From the NCBI GenBank assembly GCA_024220525.1, contig JAMYWO010000136.1:40819-73849 (forward strand): DNA of 33,031 nucleotides. The letters run 5' to 3'. Position numbers and translations under genes: made by a program. Source of the DNA: Cochliopodium minus (lineage: Eukaryota > Discosea > Himatismenida > Cochliopodiidae). Numbering within the stretch: the stretch's first letter is position 1; every line of letters starts with the position of its first letter. Positions 9,899 through 23,906 of this stretch are shown here, in pieces. The notes beneath the pieces are model-generated. The model did not search any database and was not told where the DNA came from. It worked only from the letters and a program-made list of their open reading frames with translations.

Positions 9899-11517
9899 CT
9901 ATGATATAAAAATTGATTCGAAATTGTCGAAAGAATGGATCGAATTGGCTCTCAAAGATGAAAAATGTAAATTCGCCCAGCTGTTGAATTATTTCTACCA
10001 AAAAAAGTACGTGGAATGCTACGAGATGGGCCAGATGCTCTACGAAAATGACAAGAACATGAAAAACGAAGAGACATGTTATATTGTGAATCTGTTGGGA
10101 TACCTTTTAAAGTTTGGGGATGGAACCAAGAAAGATCTAGATAAAGCAAAACAATTTTTTTTGATTGGGAACAGCAAGAATTTCGCACATTCTTCGAACA
10201 ATTTGGGCCAGATGTATATGTTAGGAGAATCTTTTGAGTTGAACTATCAAATGGCTGTGGTTTATTTGGAAAAAGCAGCACGATTGGGAGATACAATGGG
10301 TAAAAAAACCAAAATATTAAAACTAAAATTGATCATAATAAAACTAATTCAATTTAAATAAAATATTTAATCAATTACAAACAAAATTTTTTTAATGAAA
10401 TTTTTTATTTTTGAAAAAAGCACTTTCTTGGATGGGAAGAAATTACAGAAAAGGTATTAAAAAAAAAATTTACAATCCACCCAAAAATAATCAATTTTTT
10501 TCTTTTAAAAATAATCAAAGGATTGGGAGTAGAAAAAGACTCAAAAAAACTTTTGCATTATTACACGATGGCAGCTGAAAACAACTTGCCTCTTGCGTTT
10601 GAAAAGCTAGGAAAATACTACATAGAAGGGAAATATGTTGCAGAGAAAAATATTGAGAAGGGAATGGAGTATTTGAACAAGGCTTCTTTGTACAGGTCAG
10701 ATGGTTTTGTAAAAATTGCTGTTTATTTGCTCGAGGGGAAATTTGTTGAAAAAAACGTCCCTAAGGCAATTGAGTCTTTGGAGAAGGCTGTGGAAGAATT
10801 TGAATGTCGAAATTCTTTGGGTAGATTGATTGATATCTACACGAAAGGTCCACATTTTATAAAAAAAAAAAATTATTTTTTTTATAATTTTTTCTTGATG
10901 AAACTATGTTAATTAGGTGAATTAGTGGAAAAGAACTTGTTAAAAGTGTTTGAATATTATCAAAAAGCACATTCGTTTGGTTTGATTTTTCTTTTTTACT
11001 TTTTTTTTTTTACAATTATAAAATTTCTATATTGATATTAGGCCATCCACTTGGAGCTTTTGGATTGGGGCTTTACTATTATAAAGGAGAAGTGGTCGAA
11101 AGAGATCTCATCAAATCTCAAAGTTACTTCGAAATCTCAGCCAAATCCGGCTTGATAACTTCGTACACCTGGTTAGCCTTGATAGAAAGTTTAAAAAAAG
11201 ACAACAACTCCAATTTGCTGGCACATTATCTTTATCAATCCACTTTTTTGCAGGATCCTGAATATTTCAAACTTTATTCTTCGAAATTTGTGACTTTTTT
11301 AGAAACAAAGTCTGTTACTTGGTGTGAAGACTACCACCCTTTTTGGATGTCAAGTGATGAAGTGAAGAAACTCAACTTAAACAAGTGTCTTTCCCAACTG
11401 TTGCTCCTTTCCAAGTTCCGAAGTGAATCTAACAATTTGTTGGTTTCTCAGGTCTTTGTAAAGGGAGTTTCCATGATCATTATCAAGTATTTTTGTAATT
11501 TTCAACAGTCTATCTGA
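9899..11517 (+). CDS. Sel1-like repeat protein (5' exon missing)
   Basis: Exons 9899-10299, 10421-10453 (33 nt), 10521-10847, 10917-10979 and 11042-11517 join in phase to give at least 432 aa. The first exon seen follows an acceptor (CCTTTTAG) and has no ATG. No convincing upstream exon was found in the 90 bp before the repeat at 9730-9802, so the 5' end is unresolved or lost. About six Sel1-like repeats follow, with units such as LGDTMALSWMGRNYRKGLGV and AFGLGLYYYKGEVVERDLI. These form an alpha-solenoid used for protein-protein scaffolding. The last 80 residues (from VTWCEDYHPFW through QLLLLSKFR to FVKGVSMIIIKYF) form a non-Sel1 module that recurs in the genes at 16598 and 22459. Partners are unknown. 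The protein is probably cytosolic, as there is no signal or membrane helix. Confidence 0.85.
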
Positions 11518-11624
11518 ATTAAAAGACTTTTTTTTCAAAATTTTTCAAACATTTAACAAAAAAAATATTAAAAGTCCACATTTTCAATTATCTATTTTCA
11601 ATAAAAAAAAAAAAAATTTGAAAT

Positions 11625-14873
<3,249 letters not shown>

Positions 14874-14933
14874 TAACAAATTAAAAAAGATCTTTTTTAA
14901 TTCAAAAATAAAAAATAAACAAGAAATATTTGT

Positions 14934-16430
14934 CTAGTTTTGTTTCCAGTTTTTTAATGACAAATAATAAAAATTTAAAACAGGGAACATTTTTCTTTTG
15001 ACAAGATTTGTATCAGAAGAAACTACGTTTTTTTTCAGTTTTGGGAGATCTATTTCATCCACTTCCAAAAATTTAATCACCAAGTTCAGTTCTAAATCCT
15101 CACTGATGTTTTTTTCTTTTCTTTCAAACAAAACTTTGAGCACAGATCTGCAATAATAACAATGTTCGTCTCTCATACAAATGATGTATTTAGATAAAGC
15201 TTTTTCCTCGCAGTTTTTGTCGTAAACAAAGATTTCTTTTAAAATCAATTAAATTTTATTTTATTATTTTATATTTTTTTTTTTTCACCAATTTTTGAAG
15301 AAAATATTCCAACACCACAAAACGCAGCCAAACCTATCACTCCTTTCTCCAAAGTAAGACATATAGGATCTTCTGAAAAAATATCTAAAAAAATTAATAT
15401 AGATTGATAAACAGAAAAATAATTATTTTCACCAATCATTGTCACTTCATTTCTATCTGCTCCAGGAATCATGATGACTTTTTCATATTTTAAATTCTCA
15501 AGATTTTTGATAGAAATCAAATCTTTTTTTTCACCCTTGAGGAGTTGAGCTACTGGCACAAGATTCAACTGAATATCAAAATTTTTATCTAAACTTTTTT
15601 TCAACAAAATTTAAAAATAAAAATAAAAAATTTAAAAATTTAAAAATAAAAATAAAAAATTTAAAAATTTTAGTTTTAAAAATTTTACCTTATATTTTTT
15701 TCAAAAGACGAAATTTCCTCATTGTCAAAAATATACTCGTCCAATTCATCCACAATAAACTTTGAAACAAATTTGGCGCCCTTTTCAGTCAAGTGATGTT
15801 CATCGGACAAAAAAATTTTTTTGCAACTTTCGTTGTTTTGTGAGAAATATTCGCACATATATTGATAAACATTAATTGAAGCCAAGTTGTAATGTGAAAG
15901 AATTTTTTGATGGGCTTCTAATATTTTTTGGGTTTCGTTTTCTGGACCGTTTGTTTTGTAGAGATAAAGGAATATCGTGTTATTGTAGGTTTTTGCGAAA
16001 AAATTTGCTATTAAATCCAGATCCAAGGAAATACTGTGATAAACAAAATTTAGTTAAATAATTCAAAAAATTTTCTCATATTTTTTTTTTACTTTTCAAT
16101 ATACTTTTCCAATGAGATGGGATTCTCAGAATTCTTATTCAATTGATATCCATTCACATCTCCAACGAATATACTCACCATCGCCACATCTATCTTCGCC
16201 TTCAGATCTACAGGAAGATAATATTTGGCATGGGTGGAGGAGATCCCCGCCATACTCCTATAGATGTTGATATGTCTCTTCTTGGTGAGTTGGCTCAAAT
16301 CTGAAAGCAAATTGGGTCTCAATCCTTGATTTTGGACGAACATGGAATCGCCAAAAAATAGGATGTTGCAATTCCTCTCAGATAATATTCCAAGATTCAC
16401 ATTATTTTCCATTCTTTCTGAATAATTCAT
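14934..16430 (-). CDS. SGNH/GDSL hydrolase-like protein with extra C-terminal domain
   Basis: Four exons (16093-16430, 15689-16033, 15289-15593, 14934-15235) give 429 aa. Residues 20-200 are an SGNH hydrolase. Block I is ILFFGDSMF, with nucleophile S29. Block III is represented by FVGDVNGY. The Asp-x-x-His block V is SDEHHLTEKGAKF, with D190 and H193. This fold catalyses ester hydrolysis or deacetylation on varied substrates. No signal peptide is seen, so it is probably intracellular. Residues about 225-429 are a separate region I cannot assign. It contains YEKVIMIPGADRNEVTMI, a hydrophobic stretch around LEKGVIGLAAFCGVGIF and a Cys-containing segment (CMRDEHCYYCRSV). The gene is convergent with the aminopeptidase, with only 60 bp between the stops. 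The start is the first in-frame ATG; a second Met at residue 7 is possible. Confidence 0.82.
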
Positions 16431-16597
16431 CTCCTTTTATTTTTATATTCAATTATTAAACAATGATGAAAAATTATTTGCAATTTGATGCGGAAATTAA
16501 GTCAAAAATATGTGTGGATATCCATTTTTAATCAAAAAATTAAAAAGTCATTTGATATGATTAATACAATCAGTAACAAATTAAACATTTTTTTTGA

Positions 16598-18061
16598 TTA
16601 AAAGAGAACTGTATCATCCAAAACCTTTTCGGAATGATACTGGTGGAAAGTAGCATAAAACTTGATGATGTTCATCATGACACCCCTCACAAGAAAGCGA
16701 CACTCAGACCTAAAAGAAGAACTTCTGTGCTTCGAAACCAACAGAAGAGTCACAATATGTCGGTTCAAATGTACATGGGCGTTCCAATGTTCATGCTGAG
16801 ACTCGTTCCAAAATATTTCTCCGCTGTTTAAATAAAAATCAATTTTCTCACTTAACAAATCTTTCCCACAAGAAGGATTCATTTCATAAGCAATGCAAAG
16901 ATGATCGAAAGCTTTTTGAGGATTTCTTTTCACTAACTCTCCCTCCTCGTAGAAATCCACGAGCTTCAAGTAACAATGACCAGGCCTTCGAATCTCCTTC
17001 TTGAAATGAACCAACTCGGAGAATATTGTTCTTGCTTTTTCGACATCTTTTTCCACTCCCAATCCTTTAAGATACATCTCCACCAAAAACACAGAACATT
17101 CAAAAGTCTTCTTTTTATACCCATATTCAGCATAAACGCGTGCATGTTCATAATCTCTTTCCACCTTTATTTAAATTATTTTGAAAAAATTTTTAAACCA
17201 AATTTTAAAATCATTTCAATTAAAATTTTCAATCAAAAAATTTTTTCATTTCAGTTTATTTTATTTGTTATTTTTATTCTACCTTTTCGTCATTTGTAAA
17301 AATCAAAATCAAAAAATAACATGAGTAGATGCATCCCTTGCTACAAGCACGTCTGTAACAATCTATAGCTTCCTCTATATCTTCTTCCACTTCCAATTCT
17401 TTATCCCCATATTCGCAAGCCTGGCCCAAAAAAAGAAGGGCTCTCTTGTTTCCCATCTGCGCTGATTTATGTAAAAAAAAAAATATTTCACTTTAAACAA
17501 AATAGTAGTTTTTTCTCCAAATGATAAAAATGAATTAATTAAAAATAAAAAATTTCAAAAAATTTAAAAAATTTAAATTCAAAAAAAATAAATTTTATCT
17601 TCAAATTTTTTGGAAATTATTATACCACTAAAAGTTAAGAAATCCCTTTTGTTATACTCTCCTTTCGTATATAAATCCATCTCATCGCCATCTTCAAACA
17701 ATTTATAAAACATGAACCAACATATGGAGATTATCTTGGACTGCATAAAATTCTCATCTCCTTGATTCTTCTCTTTATATTTCCAGAAATATTCAAATGT
17801 TTTTTTGTACGATGGCTCACATTCAATCCCGAAATAATATTTGAACGCCAATCCAATTTCATGGCCCTCATTGGCCAATTCCAATCCCATCATCTTTTCC
17901 TCTTCGCTAATATTTTCCTTCCAATCTTGGCAGAGAGTAGATATCCACAATATTTCAGACAGTCTATCATTTTCCTCAATTATTCCTTTAGCTTTTTTGG
18001 AAGGATTTTTTTCATCTGTCGTTTGATTTTCTCGTTTTTTAATTGACATTTTTTTTTTCAT
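16598..18061 (-). CDS. Sel1-like repeat protein, complete
   Basis: Three exons (17626-18061, 17283-17461, 16598-17164) give 393 aa. The N-terminus is basic (MKKKMSIKKREN, then NPSKKAKG), possibly a nuclear signal. Sel1-like units follow from about residue 60 to 300, for example MGNKRALLFLGQACEYGDKE and CSVFLVEMYLKGLGVEKDVE. The C-terminal 80 residues carry IFWNESQHEHW, then VTLLLVSKHR and FLVRGVMMNIIKFY. These match the tail of the plus-strand Sel1 gene at 9899 and, more weakly, the ubiquitin-like gene at 22459. The start ATG lies directly after a run of A. It is a scaffold or adaptor by family and its partner is unknown. It is a paralogue of the 9899 gene, but divergent and in the opposite orientation. 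Confidence 0.88.
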
Positions 18062-18176
18062 TTAATTTTAAATTTTTCTCAGTTTAAAAATATTTGATAA
18101 ACACAAGAACAAAATAGGCTTTGGGAATATTTTCAAAGGTCCGTGCTTTCTCAACAGCAAAACAGTAACGATGAGC

Positions 18177-20841
18177 TTATGGGAGGAAAGGGGGAAATAT
18201 TTGTGTCGACACAAAATCATCAAAAATTTCCAAGAAAATTTTGGAGAGCTGATCGTTTCTTGAGATAGCCACGTCAAACGCAGAGACATTCTCAGAGTTT
18301 TTGAGGTAGGGATCTGCTTTACTTGCGACAAGATATTTCACTGCATCGGTCAAACCCTCTGTGCATGCTTGAACAAGTGGGACATAACCTAAAAGAATTA
18401 ATGATTTTTAATTAACAATCAAATTATTAAATTATTAAATTATTAAATTATTAAATAAATTATTAAAAGAATTAATGATTTTTAATTGTTTTTATTGTTT
18501 ACAATATACTATACCTTACCTTTTTTATCAACAAAATTAGGATTACACCCATATTTCAGTACTTCCCTCAAATAATCTGTCTTGTCTTTGGGTTTTTTGA
18601 GAGCGTAGAAAGCCAAAGTTACCCCTAAATTGTTTCTCAAGTTCGGGTTTCCTTTTTTTTGCATGATAGAGGAGATTAGTTGGGGAGTACACTTTTCATC
18701 AGTGCTCGAAAGTAAATTTTGCAAAGGACTCATTAGACTGTTATCTTGAATATTTGGGTCACCACCTTGATCACAAAATTTTATTTTAAGAATTAAAATT
18801 GGTAAAAATGATCCTCAATAATATTAATGTTTAAATATATTTTTTTAATTTTATTTTACCCATTTCTAAAATTTTAAAGATCATTTTGGAATCGAAATTG
18901 TTTGTGGCGAGAATTAAATTGAAAGGAGTCTTCCCAAAAGTATTCTTTGAGTATATGTTAGATTGATTTGCCAACAAATCGAAGATTTTTTGGCTCATGT
19001 TCTTGTTCCTCATGGCCAAATGCAAACAGTTTTCTTGCATAGTGTTCAACACAGAATTTTCAACCTCTTCAAAAACAAAAATAATTAGTTAATCATTTTT
19101 TAAAAATGAATTTTGAAAAAGTTAATAATTTACTATTATCTACTAATAGTTGGAGTATTTTGAAATCCATGTTGGGATTGATACAAGCAGCATGCAAAGT
19201 GTTTGTTTTTGTCTCGTTGTAGTAGCATGGGTTGGCCTTTTTCTCAATCAATAGCTCTAAAAGTTTTCCAAAAAATTTGGAATAAAATAAAAAATAAAAA
19301 ATAAAAAATAAAAATAAATCAAAAAAAGAACTAGAGTTTTACTTATGATGTCAGGTTTGATGTCATCTTTCAAACAAGCATGATAGAGGACAGATTGTTT
19401 AGCGTGAATGTAATTGGGATTCGCTCCTGTTGAAAGTTTTTAAAAATTTTTAATTTGAATTCAAATTTAAAAACAAAAATTTTCCAAAAATAAAAAAAAA
19501 TTACCACCTTCCTTTTTTGGATTTTTTTTTTCTATGAGGTAGTATAACGAGCTGGACGGTTCCGCTTTATGTTCCATCAAAAGTTTTACTTTGGTGATTT
19601 CAAAGGTAGGTTTAGAGCACAAGATTTCAAGAGGTAGTAACTCATTGTCCACTTTGAAATTGACGTCTATTTTTTTGTCCAGGAAGAGCTGGAAGATTTC
19701 CAATGAAATTTTTGACTTACAAACTGAGTTGAAAACTGATTTGCAATAAATTTTTATGAATAAAAAAAAAAAAAGATCAAGTTATAAATGAAAATTTGTT
19801 ATTGAATTTTTCAAAGAATGGATCAATATCAATCAACATATACAAATTATAATATGATCATTTTCAATCAATGATCAATTTATATACTATCATATGTTGA
19901 AATATAAAAATTGATCCAAATTATATTGCTCATATTAAATTCTTACAAAAAAATTTTCAATTTGATAAAAAAACAATTTAGAAAAAAATACTAAATGAGA
20001 AATCCTTGTTTAACTCCTTTACATTTTCTATCAATAGCTCTATTATTGGAAGAGAAGGGTTAATAGAGTTGCATTGTCCATGCAAAGGATTGATCATAGG
20101 GTTTGCTTTTTTTTCGAGAAGAAATTTTACAACTTCTATGTTTGTTTGTTGATTTCCGCAGTGATAACTTAATAAAATATCTTTACTGCTTTCAAATTTT
20201 GAGTAGAAATACTCTATTGTTTCTAGATCCACCTCGTTATAAACTAGATAACCGTAATTATTTTCAATAACCGATCCTTTTTTAACTTTTAAACAAGAGA
20301 TTCTTTTAACTAGTTAAATTTATATAATTTTTACTGAGGTAAAACAAGATTTCCTTCTCAAATCTGTAGATGTTCAATCTTTTTATTGTATCCTTAATAC
20401 AGTATCCATGTTTCAAAAATACATCAAGCAATTCTGTATTGACCTTGCTTCGCCTGCAAACTAAAATTTACAAATTGAAAATAAAAAAGAAATTTATGAT
20501 TATTTTAATATACTCAGTTCAAATCCGGTCAAATCTTCATATTTATGATTGATATTAGCTTTGCTTTCCAACTGTAATAATAATAATAATTTTTTTATTC
20601 GTTATAAATTTACTAATGTCTCCAAAATTTCTGTGGTGAGATTATTGTTTTGACATGCTTTGAAAAGTACAGAGTATCCTTATCATTCATAAAGTTTATT
20701 TGAGTTTATATTTTGGTTTTAAAAATTATTATGTTTTGGAGCCGTACCTTTTTCATGTATAGTATTTACACTAAGACCAGATTTTATCAGCTCACCTAAT
20801 TCAGATTTATTGATATTAATGTTCCCAAAAAATTGGAACAT
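18177..20841 (-). CDS. ankyrin-repeat protein, 11 exons
   Basis: Exons from the 5' end: 20748-20841, 20614-20678, 20514-20571, 20335-20460, 19992-20285, 19508-19735, 19343-19426, 19134-19256, 18860-19066, 18520-18765 and 18177-18388. They total 1737 nt and encode 578 aa with consistent phases. The protein is almost entirely ankyrin repeats of the PLxxAcxxxxxdivklLLexkAnPn type, for example VVKFLLEKKANPMI, KLLIEKKANPCYYN, NTLHAACIN, LHLAMRNKN and GCNPNFVDKKG. No other domain, signal or membrane segment is visible, so it is a protein-binding solenoid. The sixth repeat region is separated by a 256-nt intron (19736-19991) that holds a MITE copy. The ATG follows a 13-base A-tract and faces the SPRY gene across 127 bp. 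Confidence 0.9.
19820..19917. mobile_element. 98-bp MITE, copy A, inside an ankyrin-gene intron
   Basis: The ends are inverted (GGATCAAT ... ATTGATCC). The body aligns to the complement of 29382-29474 over its whole length, with shared blocks such as AATATAAAAATTGATCCAAA and TATACAAAT. It is non-coding and lies wholly within an intron, so it is removed by splicing. No clear target duplication was seen. Confidence 0.72.
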
Positions 20842-20968
20842 TTTTTTTTTTTTTGAATCTAAAATTTGAATCAAATGATGAATAACTAAAAGAAAGCATA
20901 GATGATTCTTTCAATAAGAATTTTGAACTCATTATAATTATTTTAAGATAAAATAAATAAAAAAAAAA
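20842..20968. promoter_or_regulatory. 127-bp divergent intergenic region
   Basis: It separates the ATGs of the minus-strand ankyrin gene and the plus-strand SPRY gene. Both starts abut long A-tracts on their own coding strand. It must hold both core promoters, but I cannot point to a defined motif. Confidence 0.35.
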
Positions 20969-22262
20969 ATGATTATTGAAAAGGAAGTTCAAATCAATCA
21001 AAATAAAATTTTATATACCCTGCAATTAAATCATGATAATTTCTTCCTCTATGCAACCTCAGAATCAAAGAGATGGGAGAGGAAAATAAGTGAGAAAAAT
21101 TATAGTGAGCAAATTCCGATTCTTAAATCAGATATAACATGGACGCAAGTGAAAACAACCATTGAAGATATATTCAAGAATAAAATCCCTTCAAGCTTTT
21201 CTACAAAGGAAAATTCATCTATTCTTAAAATAGAATGCACCGAAAATTTGATAATGGGAGAATTTGAAATCAATTTGGAGGAATGCACCAACAATGGTGA
21301 GAATAAATCTAATCTCAGTATCAATGATAGCAAGGAATTGATGATCTCCAAATGTATCAGCACCATCAAGCTGCTGAACGACGAGAACATAAAGATAAGG
21401 AAGGAATTGAACCAACAGGGAGTGATTAACAAGAATTTGTTGCAGAAAATAGAGATTTTGGAGAAGGATAATGATACACAAAAAATACAGATACTGAAAA
21501 TACTCGAAGAGATCAATCAAATCAAAAATCAAAACCTTCAACAAAATGTCAGTCTTATCAGATTTTATTATTTTTATTTATATTATTTATAAAAAAATCG
21601 TTTGGATATTTTTATTGAATGAATATTTTTTTTTTAGATTATTGATATTGATGTAGCTTCAAAAATGACTTTGGACAAAAATCATTTTCATTTTTCTATC
21701 ACTCCAAAAGGAAAAAACAAATTTCTCATAACCAAATTCAAAGGTGGTAACGATAACACATCCATCTGCTCCAACAGGATTCCGCACGATACAGGAAAAA
21801 TTGTTAGTTGCAGAATAAATCCTGTCTTACTTCCAAACAATTGGTTGATGGTTGGTTTCCATCAAGAAAGTGGTAAATCCTATTTGTTTACTAAAAAATA
21901 AAATTTTTTGAAAAAATATTTTCCAATTAATTTGTTTATTACAAAAATTTTTTTTTAATTCAGATTGGGGAATTACTTCAAACTATCCTTCAAACAAGAA
22001 AGGAAAATACATCCATCTTCACAACGGAAAAGTTTATGGTTATGGAGATACCAACAAAGATGTCGGATGGCCTGCTTGTGGCTCTAGCGAAAACGAAATC
22101 GTCATCAAAATTGATTTCACCGAAAGAAAACTAATCTTTGAGCTTAATCAAAGTAAGTCTAGCAATCCCATCGTTATTCCCTTCAAGGAAAACGAGAATG
22201 ACTGGGTTTTTTCTTTTCAAGCCTTTCATCCACAAACTGGTTTTAACATTGAATTTTTTTAA
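20969..22262 (+). CDS. head domain / coiled coil / SPRY-like domain protein
   Basis: Three exons (20969-21547, 21638-21872, 21964-22262) give 370 aa. Residues 1-115 look like a small beta-rich head (LNHDNFFLYATSESKRWERK, then ILKIECTENLIMGEFEINL). Residues about 125-193 are a strong coiled coil (LNDENIKIRKELNQQ through KILEEINQIKNQN). Residues about 195-370 resemble a SPRY/B30.2 domain: FHFSITPKGKNKF, WLMVGFHQESG, DWGITSNYPSNKKGKYIHLH and KIDFTERKLIFELN are characteristic strands. SPRY domains bind proteins, often in ubiquitin-ligase or innate-type complexes. The head plus coiled coil recalls the XRCC4/PAXX superfamily layout, but only by pattern. There is no signal peptide. The ATG follows ten A residues. 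Confidence 0.82.
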
Positions 22263-22458
22263 TTTGATAAAAAAGCCGCTTTTTTTTATTTATTAACTTT
22301 TAAAAACTTTTTACACAAACACACATTCATTTTTTCAAAAAAAATCTTTGATCAAATAAAAATATTGCTATCACACAAATTGATTTTTTTAATTAAAACC
22401 AAAAAATATAAAGATTTTCAATAAATCTTTTTATTTTAAAAATGAAATTAATTTTTAA

Positions 22459-23733
22459 TCAAAGAAAAGAGTTTCTTCCAACAAAACCTAAAATCAAATA
22501 AAAAACTCCTTTAGGAAATATTTCAATTCCACTCTTCCCACTTTTGTTTATTAAAAACTTTTTTTTGAGACTACAATAGATCATGGTTAGAAGTTCTATG
22601 GTAACTCTTGTTGTTTCATTGAAATAATGGTGTCTGTTCTCTTTCCATATAGCTAAATTATTGAATCTAGAATTATGAAAAAGAACTTCATCCCAAGCTG
22701 TTGCACCAGCAAGTTTTATTCTATTACAAAAAATTTTTTAAAAAGATTTGTAAAATTTTTTTGTTTATTAATTTTGAACCTATTTAAATCCATCAAGAAC
22801 AAAATAGAAATGGAGTCAACCAAAGATAATGAAGGCACTTTCATCCTTTTGATTCCAGTAAACATCAAAGAGAACATGTCACTGAAAGTGTCGCAGCCAT
22901 TCATCCTGGCGTAACATTGCCCCTCCTCTGTGATTGCAGGATGATGGATTTTGGTTAAACATTTTGCACCAACTTTATCTCTCAGATTCTCTTCGAATCC
23001 TAAAAAAAATTAATTACTTTAAATAAAACTTTGTTTAAAATTTTAAAAGATAACCCTTTTTCAATTCAATTTTAAAAGGGACTTCTAGACCATACCAAAT
23101 TGTTCCTTTACCTCCAAGAACAGTAAAAATAAACTAAAAAATTTAAATAAATTCTAAAAAGATTCAAAAAATTCACTTCCATCTTCCCGTTGTTTATTTT
23201 TTCAATTTCTGTGATTGTGGGTAAATAGCCACGGTTATTCTCATTTTGAAAATTCTTTCTTTCTTCTATTTTCTTATTGAATTCCATCAATATATCTTCG
23301 TCATCATGAGAGACATCGATACCGTCACATAACTATTGAAAAAATTTTAATTTTCATTATTTTTTTGGTAAAAAAATTTACAGGTAATTTCATAAAGTTA
23401 TTAAAAACATAGTCAATATCTTGGTTTGAAATAATCAAATGTAGGAAGGACTCTTTTTGTACGCTGTAGTCGGCAAGTGTCCTATTGTTCATGAGCACTT
23501 TACCTGCGAAGATGATCCTCTGTCTACATTGTTTCACTCCCTCCTTTTCGTACAATGCTTCTTTTAGGTCCCAAATTGTATAATCATAATCCACTTCCTA
23601 AAAAAATACAAATATTTATTGGGAATTTTTTTTAAAGTAAAAATAAATAGTGATTTTTTTGAATAATAATATATCATTGAATATTTACCAATTCTATAAT
23701 CTTCCCTTCATTGTTTTTAAGAAATATTTTCAT
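22459..23733 (-). CDS. N-terminal ubiquitin-like domain protein
   Basis: Six exons (23689-23733, 23382-23597, 23177-23332, 23055-23133, 22780-22999, 22459-22720) give 325 aa. Residues 1-72 are a ubiquitin-like fold: [43 protein letters not shown] and [17 protein letters not shown] parallel ubiquitin segment for segment. There is no Gly-Gly after LHLI, so it is an integral UBL rather than a conjugated modifier. Such domains usually dock to the proteasome or to Cdc48-type factors. The middle (residues about 150-240) is unassigned ([24 protein letters not shown]). The last 80 residues ([38 protein letters not shown]) resemble the tails of the two Sel1 proteins in this window. It is convergent with the SPRY gene. 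Confidence 0.9.
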
Positions 23734-23906
23734 TGAGCAATTTTTTATTATTTGTTTCAATATAAATGATTTATGTTTGATGACAAAATTAGTTTGAGGG
23801 TGAATTGAAAATTCCAAATTCATTTCCAGAAATTCTTTCACGTTAAAGAATTAAAATTTTATTTTTCTGTAAAAAGCATTGAATGTTTTAATCATTGAAA
23901 AAAAAT

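Noticed and set aside
16634-16831. Plus-strand small basic protein
   Set aside because: It is the antisense reading of the last exon of the Sel1 gene.
18068-18331. Minus-strand 87-codon open frame
   Set aside because: The correct frame is the last ankyrin exon, 18177-18388, which splices in phase to 18520. This alternative frame has no domain signal.
21100-21516. Minus-strand 138-codon open frame
   Set aside because: It is antisense to the coiled-coil exon of the SPRY gene. The plus-strand frame has splice sites and domain signal.
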